Source: Parahaliea mediterranea
GTDB taxonomy: Bacteria > Pseudomonadota > Gammaproteobacteria > Pseudomonadales > Halieaceae
Assembly: GCF_017255185.1 (NCBI RefSeq)
Contig: NZ_JAFKCZ010000006.1
Location: 1 to 64,000 of the forward strand
DNA length: 64,000 bases
Reading direction: 5' to 3'
Shown in pieces: positions 18,279-26,800 of this stretch. The notes below the pieces were generated by a model that worked only from the letters and a program-made list of their open reading frames with translations, was not told the DNA's origin and searched no databases. The translations under genes and the position numbers were made by a program. Each line of letters opens with the position of its first letter. Positions within the stretch are counted from its first letter, which is position 1.

Positions 18279-18724
18279 TTCGCGCCCTGAAAGCCCTGTT
18301 TGAGACACCCGAGCAGGACAGCCCGGAGCAACTGGAACACCGCCTGCGCCTGGCGGCGGCAGCCCTGCTGGTGGAAACCGGGCGCGCGGACTTCGGCGTC
18401 GACCCACGCGAGCGCCAGACCATGGCGGCGCTGTTGTGCGAGGCACTGAACCTGCCCGAAGCCGAGGTGAATGCGCTGATCGTCGAGGCCGAGGCGCGCG
18501 CCGGGGAGGCGACCTCGCTGTACGAGTTCACCCGGTTGATCAACGATCACTACAGCCCGCGGCGAAAAGTACAACTGATCGCGCACATGTGGCAGGTGGC
18601 CTACGCGGACGGCAACCTGGACAAGTATGAAGAGGCCCTGATTCGGCAGGTGGCGGAGTTGATCTACGTGCCGCACAGGGATTACATCCAGGCCAAGCTG
18701 GCGGCGGGCAAGCCGGCGACATAG
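18275..18724 (+). CDS. TerB-family (tellurite-resistance-like) protein
   Basis: A 149-residue mostly helical protein. The pattern [18 protein letters not shown]...ERQTMAALL followed by [33 protein letters not shown] is the TerB/DUF533-like helical bundle, with acidic residues ([10 protein letters not shown]) that bind metal in some members. Translation is coupled to tal through an ATGA overlap. The role in this organism is unknown; the TerB name does not imply tellurite resistance. Confidence 0.8.
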   Translation: MIRALKALFETPEQDSPEQLEHRLRLAAAALLVETGRADFGVDPRERQTMAALLCEALNLPEAEVNALIVEAEARAGEATSLYEFTRLINDHYSPRRKVQLIAHMWQVAYADGNLDKYEEALIRQVAELIYVPHRDYIQAKLAAGKPAT

Positions 18725-18738
18725 CGCGCGACCGGGAT

Positions 18739-19075
18739 GGCCGAATGAATTCGGCCCTACAGTGCAATAGCAGGGTCGATACCATTCAACCAATACATCG
18801 CAGGCAGGTCGAATTCATTCAACCAAAACACCACAGGCAAACTGTAGGGTCGAATTCATTCGACCAAAACACCACAGGCAAACTGTAGGGTCGAATTCAT
18901 TCGACCAAAGACACCACAGGCAAACTGTAGGGTCGAATTCATTCGACCAAAGACACCACAGGCAAACTGTAGGGTCGAATTCATTCGACCAAAGACACCA
19001 CAGGCAAACTGTAGGGTCGAATTCACTCGACCAAAGACACCACAGGCAAACTGTAGGGTCGAATTCATTCGACCA
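18739..19075. repeat. Tandem REP-like palindromic array with GTAG heads
   Basis: Seven direct copies of a 41-42-base unit run from about 18808 to 19075 (starts near 18808, 18849, 18890, 18932, 18974, 19016 and 19058). Most copies hold the head GTAG followed by an 8-bp inverted repeat GGTCGAAT-TC-ATTCGACC, then a conserved linker (caaagacaccacaggcaaa). An opposite-facing relative with arms GGCCGAAT/ATTCGGCC sits at 18739-18765. A GTAG head plus a short palindrome is the known layout of REP elements mobilised by RAYT transposases. The array fills the gap between two convergent genes. Confidence 0.85.
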
Positions 19076-19092
19076 CTACCCCCCGCGCAACC

Positions 19093-19575
19093 TCAATTGT
19101 GCTCCAACACCGCCATCAGGTCGCGAAAGCGATCCTGGTTCTCCTCGCTGAGTCCCATCAATACCCGATGGGCCTCGATCACCTTGTCCTTAACCGCCTG
19201 CTCACTACCCTCGACCAGGGGGATTTCGTCAATGCCCGCCAGCGTGCCGCAAACTTCCTCGTGGATTTCAAACAGGCGCTGGAAACCCATGCTGGTCAAC
19301 AAGCGGATAATTCCGCTGCTGCAGCAGTAGATCGCCGGGCGAAAACCGAAGCGATCGTGTACCTCCAGGGCCAGCTTGGCCAGCAGGCCCAGGGTAGTGC
19401 TATCCACACCCTCGGTATCGCACAAGTCCACCCAGACACTGGCAAACTCCGGGTCGGCGAACATGCGCTGCATGTACTCGTCGATGGTGGTGCACAAGGT
19501 GAGCCGCACATCCCCTTCCATGCGAATGACGTAGGCGCCGTCCTGGCTGGCGGCCAGTATCCTGCCGTGAGACAC
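19093..19575 (-). CDS. STAS-domain anti-sigma-factor antagonist (HsbA-like)
   Basis: A 160-residue protein whose first ~100 residues form a STAS domain. The phosphorylatable serine region lies in DLCDTEGVDSTTLGLLAKLAL, the usual D-S-(T/S) site of anti-anti-sigma factors. A C-terminal extension (SEENQDRFRDLMAVLEHN) follows. It starts at a GTG one base after the stop of the phosphatase gene, so the pair is co-expressed. The phosphatase would dephosphorylate the STAS protein, allowing it to bind an anti-sigma or FlgM-like partner, as in the Pseudomonas HsbR-HsbA pair (analogy). Confidence 0.85.
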   Translation of the reverse strand: MSHGRILAASQDGAYVIRMEGDVRLTLCTTIDEYMQRMFADPEFASVWVDLCDTEGVDSTTLGLLAKLALEVHDRFGFRPAIYCCSSGIIRLLTSMGFQRLFEIHEEVCGTLAGIDEIPLVEGSEQAVKDKVIEAHRVLMGLSEENQDRFRDLMAVLEHN

Positions 19576-19576
19576 A

Positions 19577-20761
19577 TCAACCCCGCTTGGTTATGAACAA
19601 TGCCGCGATGTCATCCGGGGCCACATCCACCTCGTGCAGGCCCAGTCGCGACACCATTGCCTCCGGGGATTCCGCCTCCCGATCGAAGGCTTCCAGCAGG
19701 TAAGCCTCCTTGCCGATCAGGTCATCGCGGGGCAGAATCTCCAGGATTCCATCGGAAAACAGGGCCACGGTAAAGCGCTCGGGCAACGCCACCTCGTGCT
19801 CCTGATACTCTGCCTCTTCCATAAGACCCACCGCCGAACCGCCGCCCGGCAGGTAGCGCGCGCCGTCGCCGGACACCAGTACCGGGTGCGGCAGGTGGCC
19901 GGCGATGCTGTAGCGCAGGGTATTGCGTTCCATGTCCAGCAGGCCCACCACCATGGTGGCGAACTTGCCCACATCCAGGCGCAGCAACTCCAGGTTGGCC
20001 CGGTGCAGCATGGCCACCGGGCTGAGCACCGTGTCGTCGTTCTTGCGCAGGAAGTCCGAGCGCTTGCGCGCGAACAGGTTTTTCAGCAGTACGGTGGCGA
20101 ACGCCGAGGAGCTGCCGTGCCCGGACACGTCGGCCATAAAAAAGGCCACGTGCCGCGTGCCAACGGTGAAGTAGTCGGTAAAGTCCCCACTGAGGAACAG
20201 GGAGGGAATCACCGTGTGGCTGAAACTGTAGTGGTCCAGCACCAGCGGCGTGGCCGGCAGCATGCTCAGCTGGACCTGGCGTCCGGCCTGCTGGTCCTGC
20301 TCCAGCACCTTCACCGCGCCGCGCAGTTCGGTGTTGGCGGATTCCAGGCGCCGGCGCGATTCGTCCAGTTCCCGGCGCAACTGCCGCTGGCGCACGCAGC
20401 GCTCGATGGATTTGATCAGCGCGTCGGCATCCTCCACCGGGCGCACGAAAAAATCGCTGGCGCCCAGGCGCAGGGCGGTCATGATCTGGCTGGCCTCGGC
20501 GCGATCGGACAACATGATCGCCGGTACCTGGATATCCATTTCCCGCAGCGTGCGCCGCGCCTCCCCCCAGGACACGCCGTGGAGATCCAGCTCGCACAGG
20601 ATGACGTCCAGGTCGGAGTTGCCGGCCAGGGAAAAATGGGAATTGGTGACGTCGGTGACGACTTCCACGCGAAAACCCGCCGACTCAACGATCTCCCGCA
20701 GGCCCTGGGCACGATTCGGGTCATCGTCGATTACTAACACGTTACCGTTGGAGGCCATCAT
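19577..20761 (-). CDS. Response-regulator-like receiver fused to PP2C/SpoIIE phosphatase (HsbR-like)
   Basis: A 394-residue protein. A receiver domain (about 8-125) is joined by a coiled coil (about 125-165, RRELDESRRRLESANTELRG) to a SpoIIE-type PP2C domain (about 185-390; metal-binding GDFTDYF, FFMADVSGHGSSSAFA, LFSDGILE, DDIAALFI). The receiver is degenerate: the acidic pair is present (IDDD, 11-14), but the phospho-acceptor aspartate is replaced by Glu57 (ILCELDLHG) and the conserved lysine by Arg107 (FFVRPVED). It may therefore be locked or sense something other than phosphorylation. It is co-transcribed with the STAS gene, its likely substrate. Confidence 0.9.
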   Translation of the reverse strand: MMASNGNVLVIDDDPNRAQGLREIVESAGFRVEVVTDVTNSHFSLAGNSDLDVILCELDLHGVSWGEARRTLREMDIQVPAIMLSDRAEASQIMTALRLGASDFFVRPVEDADALIKSIERCVRQRQLRRELDESRRRLESANTELRGAVKVLEQDQQAGRQVQLSMLPATPLVLDHYSFSHTVIPSLFLSGDFTDYFTVGTRHVAFFMADVSGHGSSSAFATVLLKNLFARKRSDFLRKNDDTVLSPVAMLHRANLELLRLDVGKFATMVVGLLDMERNTLRYSIAGHLPHPVLVSGDGARYLPGGGSAVGLMEEAEYQEHEVALPERFTVALFSDGILEILPRDDLIGKEAYLLEAFDREAESPEAMVSRLGLHEVDVAPDDIAALFITKRG

Positions 20762-20911
20762 GTCAATGCGGGTGAAATATGGGGGAGGACACTACGCCCC
20801 TTGGCGTCCACAGGCAACTGAAACCGGCAACCTTTGGGCAGGATTTCACAGTTTCCCGGGGCCGGGCTCCCCGGGGTCAGTTTGGGGGGCGTCGAACCGC
20901 GGGACTCCGGG

Positions 20912-21649
20912 CTAGAACTCCTCTTCCCACAGCCCGTCCTCGCCAAAATCGGAGAAATTGTCTTGCACCTTGCCATCGTTGACCAATACCTCGCGCTGCT
21001 GCAGGTAGGCGTCCCGTACAAAGATATAACGATCACCGGAGATCAAATCTTCCGCATCCAGCAGGCGCGCGCGGCTGTCAATGATCTCGAGGCCGTACAG
21101 GGAGTTGCGCAAGCGCACATTGTCGATATAGGACTGCGGCGAGGCATAAACGTCGACGACGCTGCCGGTGCCGCTGCGCATCGTGCGCGGCCCGAGCAGG
21201 GGCACCATCAGGTAGGGCCCCTCGGGCACCCCCCAGATCGCCAGGGTATGACCAAAATCGGTGTTGTAGGGTGTCAGGCCGGTGCGCGTGGCCACGTCGA
21301 AGAAACCCAGGACCCCCAGGGTGGAGTTGACCAGGAAGCGGCCGCTGACCCGGGCGGCGCTGCCCACGCGGCCCTGCAACAGGGCGTTGATCGCGGCGTT
21401 GGCATCGTAGAGGTTGGAGAAAAAGTTGCCCACGCCCTGCTCGGCAAAATCCGGCATCACGAAGTGATAGCCCCGCGCCACCGGGCGCAGGAGATAGGTG
21501 TCGAGGTCGTTGTTGAACTCGAAAATCGCCCGGTTCACGGACTCCAGCGGGTCCTTGTCGGAACGCGGGGCCGGCGGGTTGTCCTCGGCGCGGAGCGGCG
21601 AGGCGACAAGCGCCGTCAGGGCAAACAACAGTGGAATCAAACTACGCAT
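20912..21649 (-). CDS. mlaA: MlaA/VacJ-family protein lacking a lipobox
   Basis: A 245-residue MlaA homologue. It carries DPLESVNRAIFEFNNDLDTYLLRPVA, GVGNFFSNL, RFLVNSTLGVLGFFDVA, FGHTLAIWGVPEGPYLMVPLLGP and a C-terminal YIFVRDAYLQQRE. In the Mla pathway MlaA sits in the outer membrane and passes mislocalised phospholipids to MlaC. The N-terminus has a Sec signal (LIPLLFALTALVASPLRAED) but no lipobox cysteine, whereas E. coli MlaA is a lipoprotein. The ATG at 21649 starts this signal. It follows the RiPP operon on the same strand after 61 bases; no other mla genes are nearby. Confidence 0.88.
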   Translation of the reverse strand: MRSLIPLLFALTALVASPLRAEDNPPAPRSDKDPLESVNRAIFEFNNDLDTYLLRPVARGYHFVMPDFAEQGVGNFFSNLYDANAAINALLQGRVGSAARVSGRFLVNSTLGVLGFFDVATRTGLTPYNTDFGHTLAIWGVPEGPYLMVPLLGPRTMRSGTGSVVDVYASPQSYIDNVRLRNSLYGLEIIDSRARLLDAEDLISGDRYIFVRDAYLQQREVLVNDGKVQDNFSDFGEDGLWEEEF

Positions 21650-21710
21650 AAGGGGGCTTCCAAAAACCGGGGCAGATGTTACGCCCCACAATAGCCGGGG
21701 GCAACTCCCC

Positions 21711-22451
21711 TCAATAAAATCCGATCACGCCACGCCGCGCGAACTGCGACAATTGTTCGGCGCCAAAGTCGCGGACCGCGGCGGGCTCCGCCTGTAACTC
21801 GTCCGCCAGTTGCGCCAGCAGATCCGCCCCGCATCGCCCGTCGTCCTCCCGCACCAGCTCCAGCAGGCGCGCGGTCGCCGCGTTCAGCTCCATGAAACCG
21901 ACCGCGTCGGTCCGGTCGCGGTAGACCACCAGGAAGGTCGGCCCGGTCGATTCCCGCGGCCGGTTGGCGGCGCCGATCCGGTGTACCGGAAAAGTGTAGC
22001 TCAACAGCCAGGCCACCGGGGACAGTCGCGGTCGCCGCTCGAGGGGATCGATATCCGCCGCCGGCGCCGCGGGCGGCTCGTCCCCGGCCACGTCGAGCGC
22101 CAGCTCCACCCACTCGTAGTGGGCCAGCTCGGCGACAAAGGGGGCGTCGCAGGGGCGCGGCCGGTGGCGCTCGGCGAGGTACTGGATGAACTCCTGGCTG
22201 ATTTCCAGGAAGTACGGCGTGCCGCAGCGGTGGTTGTCGATAAAGGACTGCACCAGGCCCTGCCACTCACCGTCGTCGTAGAGGCTGCGCAGCACCGGGA
22301 AGCCCGAGCTGATAAAGCCCTCGATATTGTTGTAAACCAGCTCGCGATACACCTTGAGGCGGCGCGCCTCGATACCCGCGGGCGGCGGTGCCGCTTCCGG
22401 GTTGCGCAGGTAGCGGGCCATGGTCATTTGCGCCTCGCGCAGGGCCGACAT
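21711..22451 (-). CDS. DUF2063-family partner protein of MNIO RiPP enzyme (BufC/HvfC-like)
   Basis: A 246-residue protein. Its N-terminal DUF2063 domain reads RYLRNPEAAPPPAGIEARRLKVYRELVYNN with IEGFISSGFPVLR, and is followed by PYFLEISQEFIQYL and LAHYEWVELALD. The C-terminal half resembles the winged-helix-like second domain (TARLLELVREDD...LADELQ). In known clusters these partners bind the precursor leader and hand it to the DUF692 enzyme. The start codon overlaps the enzyme's stop codon as TGATG, giving translational coupling. No transporter gene follows; an MlaA-like gene is next. Confidence 0.88.
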   Translation of the reverse strand: MSALREAQMTMARYLRNPEAAPPPAGIEARRLKVYRELVYNNIEGFISSGFPVLRSLYDDGEWQGLVQSFIDNHRCGTPYFLEISQEFIQYLAERHRPRPCDAPFVAELAHYEWVELALDVAGDEPPAAPAADIDPLERRPRLSPVAWLLSYTFPVHRIGAANRPRESTGPTFLVVYRDRTDAVGFMELNAATARLLELVREDDGRCGADLLAQLADELQAEPAAVRDFGAEQLSQFARRGVIGFY

Positions 22452-23317
22452 CAGCTCACCCCTCCGGCCGTGCGCGCGGGCCGCCCGCCGCCGGTGGCCA
22501 GGGCCTGGCGGCGGACCACCTCGTCGACCTCCAACAGCAGCGTCTCCAGCGGCGGCAGGTTGAAATCCCGTTCCAACAGGGTGGGTACCGGTCCGAGCAG
22601 CGCGTAGGCGTGAGCCAACAGCTGCCATACCGGGTCGATGACGTCGGCGCCATGGGTATCCACCTTGAGATCGGGGGCCTCGTCGTAGTGCCCGGCCACA
22701 TGGAGATAACGCACCTGGTCCAGGGGCAGGCTCTCCATGAAGTCCACCGGATCGTAGCCATGGTTGATGCTGTTGACGTAGATGTTGTTCACATCCAGCA
22801 GCAGTTCACAGCCTGATTCGGCCGCCACCGCATTGATGAACTCGCTCTCGCCGAGGTCGCGATGGGCCTGGGCGTAGTAGGAGGCATTCTCCAGCACCAG
22901 CGGCTGGCCCAGCGCGTCCTGCACCTGGCGCACGCGGTCGGCCACATAGCGCACCGCTTCCTCGGTGAAGGGAATGGGCAGCAGGTCGTAGAGATGGCCC
23001 TCGGCGGCACAGTAGGTCAGGTGCTCGCTGTAGAGGGTCACCTGGAATTCATCCATGAATGCCCGCACCGCGGCCACCAGGTCCATATCCAGCGGGTCCG
23101 GCCCGCCAATATCCAGGGACAGGCCGTGAAACGCCAGGGGGTAGCGACGCGCCAGTTCCCTGAGGCCGCGTCCCATGCGCCCGCCGACTCCGATCCAGTT
23201 TTCCGGAGCCAGCTCCAGGAAATCGATCTGGGCGGGCTGTTGAGACAGAAGCGGGCCCAACAGGGCCCGCCTCAAACCGAGACCCGCGCCGCGGATCTCA
23301 GGCAATGCGGACGGCAT
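22451..23317 (-). CDS. DUF692/MNIO multinuclear iron oxygenase (BufB/HvfB-like)
   Basis: A 288-residue TIM-barrel enzyme of the MNIO family (formerly DUF692), related to MbnB, HvfB and BufB. Metal-binding motifs are all present: FLELAPENWIG, FHGLSLDIGG, LYSEHLTYC, LVLENASYY, LLLDVNNIYVNSINHGYDP, LHVAGHYDE and DTHGADV. Family members use two or three irons and O2 to convert cysteines of a precursor peptide to oxazolone-thioamide or related groups. The ATG at 23315-23317 overlaps the precursor stop codon (TGATG) and is taken as the start. The immediately upstream gene encodes the matching Cys-rich precursor. Confidence 0.92.
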   Translation of the reverse strand: MPSALPEIRGAGLGLRRALLGPLLSQQPAQIDFLELAPENWIGVGGRMGRGLRELARRYPLAFHGLSLDIGGPDPLDMDLVAAVRAFMDEFQVTLYSEHLTYCAAEGHLYDLLPIPFTEEAVRYVADRVRQVQDALGQPLVLENASYYAQAHRDLGESEFINAVAAESGCELLLDVNNIYVNSINHGYDPVDFMESLPLDQVRYLHVAGHYDEAPDLKVDTHGADVIDPVWQLLAHAYALLGPVPTLLERDFNLPPLETLLLEVDEVVRRQALATGGGRPARTAGGVS

Positions 23318-23685
23318 CAGGCGCCACCGCACTTCCCTTCGCCGCACTTGCCTTCGGCTTTTTTGTCACCGCACTTACCTTCGGCTTTTTTGTCGCCACA
23401 CTTGCCTTCGGCTTTCTTGTCGCCGCACTTGCCTTCGCCACATTTGCCTTCGGCTTTCTTGTCGCCGCACTTACCTTCGCCGCATTTGCCTTCGGCTTTC
23501 TTGTCACCGCACTTGCCCTCGCCACACTTGCCTTCCTTGTGCTTGTCGTAACTGGCGAGGTCGTAGCCGCCGCTCAGTTGTTGGGCGGAAAAGGGGTTGG
23601 ACTCCGCGGATACGACCGGGGCAATGGCGCTGGCCAGGAACGCCGCGCCGAGTGCGGCCGTGAGAGGTTTCTTGAGGTGAGCCAT
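23317..23685 (-). CDS. Cys-rich RiPP precursor with ten EGKCG motifs (bufferin/HvfA type)
   Basis: A 122-residue precursor. It has a Sec signal (about 1-27, ending APVVSA), a short spacer 28-50, then a core consisting almost only of EGKCG units. Ten copies start at residues 51, 56, 65, 70, 79, 84, 93, 102, 111 and 116, separated by DKKA linkers in 14- and 9-residue periods. All ten cysteines of the protein sit in these motifs. EGKCG is the sequence known to be modified by MNIO enzymes in HvfA/bufferin copper-binding peptides. The presence of a signal peptide also fits bufferins, which act in the periplasm. AGGGA lies 7 bases upstream of the ATG. Copper buffering is the expected role. Confidence 0.9.
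   Translation of the reverse strand: MAHLKKPLTAALGAAFLASAIAPVVSAESNPFSAQQLSGGYDLASYDKHKEGKCGEGKCGDKKAEGKCGEGKCGDKKAEGKCGEGKCGDKKAEGKCGDKKAEGKCGDKKAEGKCGEGKCGGA
23326..23535 (-). repeat. In-frame tandem repeats encoding the EGKCG core
   Basis: This 210-base stretch is built from 42-bp units (EGKCG-EGKCG-DKKA, three times), 27-bp units (EGKCG-DKKA, twice) and a final double motif. The near-identical DNA copies suggest expansion and contraction by recombination, which would tune the number of metal sites. Confidence 0.85.
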
Positions 23686-23839
23686 GATGTAATCCCTGTA
23701 AGTCTATGTATTTTTTAGCAAAGTTTCGAAAGCTCCATACCCTGTGTGAAGCGGCAGCGCTTCCGTAACGATCAGACACAGTATCAGAGTGGAAGTTTCC
23801 TGGCGCCGGAACGGGGATTGGTAATATTTAACAAAGCGC

Positions 23840-26800
23840 CTAATGCGGATTCGCCGCCAGCCACTGGGCAACCTGTTCCCACTGTTCGCGCAGGCGTTTT
23901 TCCGACACCGGCATGCGCGTGCCGAGCTGCTGTGCGAACAGGGACACCCGGAATTCCTCGTGCATCCAGCGATAGCGCCGCGCGGGCTCGCTGAGCAGCA
24001 GCAGTCCGCCGCGCTGCCGCGATTGGGCGTCCAGGGGCTGCCACAGGTCCGCGAGCAATGCCGTGTGACGGCGATCCTTTTCCAGCTGACCGGCGAGGCG
24101 CTCCACCCGTTGCAGCAGGGCTTTCATGTAGCGCGGGTACTGCCCCAGCCATTGCGCGGGGGTATCGCGCAGGAAACCCTCCGCCAGCAGGGCCGCCAGC
24201 TGGCGCTCGATATCCTCGCGGGCCTCGCGCCACTGGGCGTCGCCGAGGCGGGCCAGCCGCTCGCGGGCCCGGGCCAGCGGCACCAGGCTGCTCAGTAGCT
24301 GCGTCTCCAGCTCGTTGGCGGCCTCCACTACCGGCGCCCCGCCCCGCTGCAGCAGCTGCTGGAAACCAGCCTCGTCGTAGGGCAGCTCACTGTCCAGTTC
24401 CAGGGCCTGGGCGAACGCGCCGTCCACCAGGTCTTCCAGCAAGGCCCCGCGCTCGAGCCCGGCGCCGGCCAGGGCCAGATTGCTATCGTTGCCGCGCAGC
24501 AACTGCTTGCGCAGGTATTTGACCTGCTGCGCGTTGTGCAGCCGCGCCAGCTTGAGCACGCCACGGCGGTGGGCCAGCCAGGCCTTGCCCGGGTAGTCCA
24601 GCAGTTCGACCGCCGCGGACTCACCGCTATCGACCAGCGCGGGATAGGACACGATATCCACCCCCGCCTGGCGCACCCGCCACTCCCGCGGCAGTGCGCC
24701 AATGTCCCAGCGGGTCACCTTGTCGCGCACCGGGGAATCGTCGCCCACCGCGCCCACGGTATCGCGTGTATCGCTGCGAAACTGCTGTACCAGCGCCGGC
24801 AGGTCCCGCCCCTGCCCCAGCAGCTTGCCCTCGGCGTCCACCACGCGCACATTCATGCGGTAGAAGTCGTCCACGCGGGCGCTGTCGAAATCCGAGGCCT
24901 GCAGTTTGACCCCGGCCACGCGCGACAGGCCCGTGGCCAGCGCCTGCAGCAGGTCGCTGTCATCCACCGGCATGTCTGCCAGCACGCGATCCACGTAATC
25001 GGGCACCGGCACCAGGTGTTTGCGCTGCTGCTTGGGCAGCCCCTTCACCAGCTGGATGCACTTCTCCCGCAGCAGCCCCGGCACCAGGTAGTCAAAGCGG
25101 TGGCGCGGCACGCGGTTGAGCAGGCCCACCGGCACGGTGACCGACACCCCGTCGGCGGCCTTGCCCGGCTCGAACTGGTAGCTCAGTCGCAACTTCAGGT
25201 CTTGCCATTCCAGATGGTCGGGAAACTGCTCCCCCAGGTCGGCGCCGGGGTCGCGGGCCAACAGCAGGTCGCGCGGCACGCGCAGCGCGGCATCGGCGCC
25301 CGGCTCGGATTTCAGCCAGCTGTTCAGGTGTTTGAGGGTGCAGGCCTCCGGCGGCAGGCGCTCGTCGTAGAAATTGAACAGCACCTCCTCGTCCACCAGG
25401 ATATCGCGACGCCGGGCCCGGGACTCCAGGTCCTCCAGCTCACGCACCAGGCGCTGTTTGTGCTTGAGGAAGGCCGGCGGCGGTTTCAGCTTGTCGCCAA
25501 TCAGGCCCTCGCGGATCAACAGCTCGCGGGACTCCACCGGGTTGATCGGGCCGTAGTGCACGGTGCGCTTGTCGGCCAGGGTGAGGCCGTAGAGCGTCAC
25601 CCGCTCGTAGGCGACCGCGCGGCCGCTGCGCGCCTGCCAGCGGGGCTCGTAGTAGTGCTTCTTCAGCAGGCTCGGGTTGACCTCCAGGGCCCAGGCCGGA
25701 TCGATGCCGCCCACTTCCCGGGCGTACACGCCCGAGGTCTCGACAATTTCCGCGGCCACCAGCCACTTGGGCCGCTTGCGCGCCTGCGACGAGCCGGGAA
25801 AGATCTGCAGCTTGCGGTTGCGTGCCCCCAGGTAATCCCGCCCCTCCAAATACTGGGCGATATTGCCGAGCAGGCCGGCCAGCAGCGCCTTGTGAATACC
25901 GGCGTAGTCTTCCTCCGCGGGCAGCTCCCTGGCCGGCTTCAGGCCCTGCTGTCGGCAGGCGATCAGCAACTGGCCGTGAATGTCGCGCCACTCACGCATG
26001 CGCATGAAGGACAAAAACTCCCGCAGGCACAGTTTGCGCAGCTGGTTCTGGCTCAGGGCCTGGCGCTGCTCCTCGTAGTAGCGCCACAGCGCCAGCCAGG
26101 CGAGGAAATCGGATTTGGGGTGGCGGAAGCGGGCGTGAGCCTGGTCGGCCTGCTGCCGCTTGTCCGCGGGGCGCTCCCGCGGGTCCTGGATCGACAGCGC
26201 GCTGACCACCACCAGCACCTCCGCCAGGCAGCCGCCCTCCGCGGCGGCCAGGATCATCCGCGCCAGCCGCGGGTCCACCGGCAGGCGGGTCATCTGCCGC
26301 CCCACCGCGGTCAGCTTGCCGGCGGGGCTTACCGCGCCCAGCTCCTCCAGCAACTTGTAGCCGTCGCGCACCATGCGCGCGTCTGGCGGGTCGATGAAGG
26401 GAAAGTCGCGCAACTCGCCCAGGCGCAGGTTGAGCATCTGCAGGATCACCGCGGCGAGGTTGGTGCGGTGAATTTCCGGATCGGTGAACTCCGGGCGGCG
26501 CTCGAAGTCCTCCTCGCTGTACAGGCGGATGCACACCCCCGCCGCCACCCGCCCGCAGCGGCCCTTGCGCTGGTTGGCGCTGGCCTGGGAGATGGGTTCG
26601 ATGGGCAGGCGCTGGACCTTGGTGCGGAAACTGTAGCGGCTGATGCGCGCCTCTCCGGGATCGATCACGTAGCGGATACCGGGCACGGTCACCGAGGTCT
26701 CGGCCACGTTGGTGGCCAACACCACCCGGGTACCGCGCCGCCGCGACAGATCAAACACCCGCTGCTGCTCGGACTGCCCGAGGCGCGCGTAGAGTGGCAG

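Noticed and set aside
18856-19068. Open frame across the repeat array giving a periodic peptide
   Set aside because: The frame exists only because the 42-base period is a multiple of three; it has no ribosome-binding site and no relation to known proteins.
18808-19075. Regular 41-42-base repeats considered as a CRISPR array
   Set aside because: The whole unit is conserved, with no variable spacers, each unit carries a GTAG-headed palindrome, and no cas genes are near. It is a tandem REP-like array.
20858-20882. GC-rich hairpin (CCCGGGG/CCCCGGG) downstream of mlaA considered as a terminator
   Set aside because: The stem is strong but no T-run follows on the minus strand, so an intrinsic terminator is not supported.
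22862-23551. Plus-strand frame with repeated HLPSAFLSP peptide opposite the precursor gene
   Set aside because: Its periodicity is the reverse reading of the EGKCG repeats; the minus-strand frame has a signal peptide and known motifs.
23686-23839. ECF-sigma-type promoter upstream of the RiPP operon
   Set aside because: A GGAAAC element with a possible partner was seen, but spacing and the second element are too weak to support a call.
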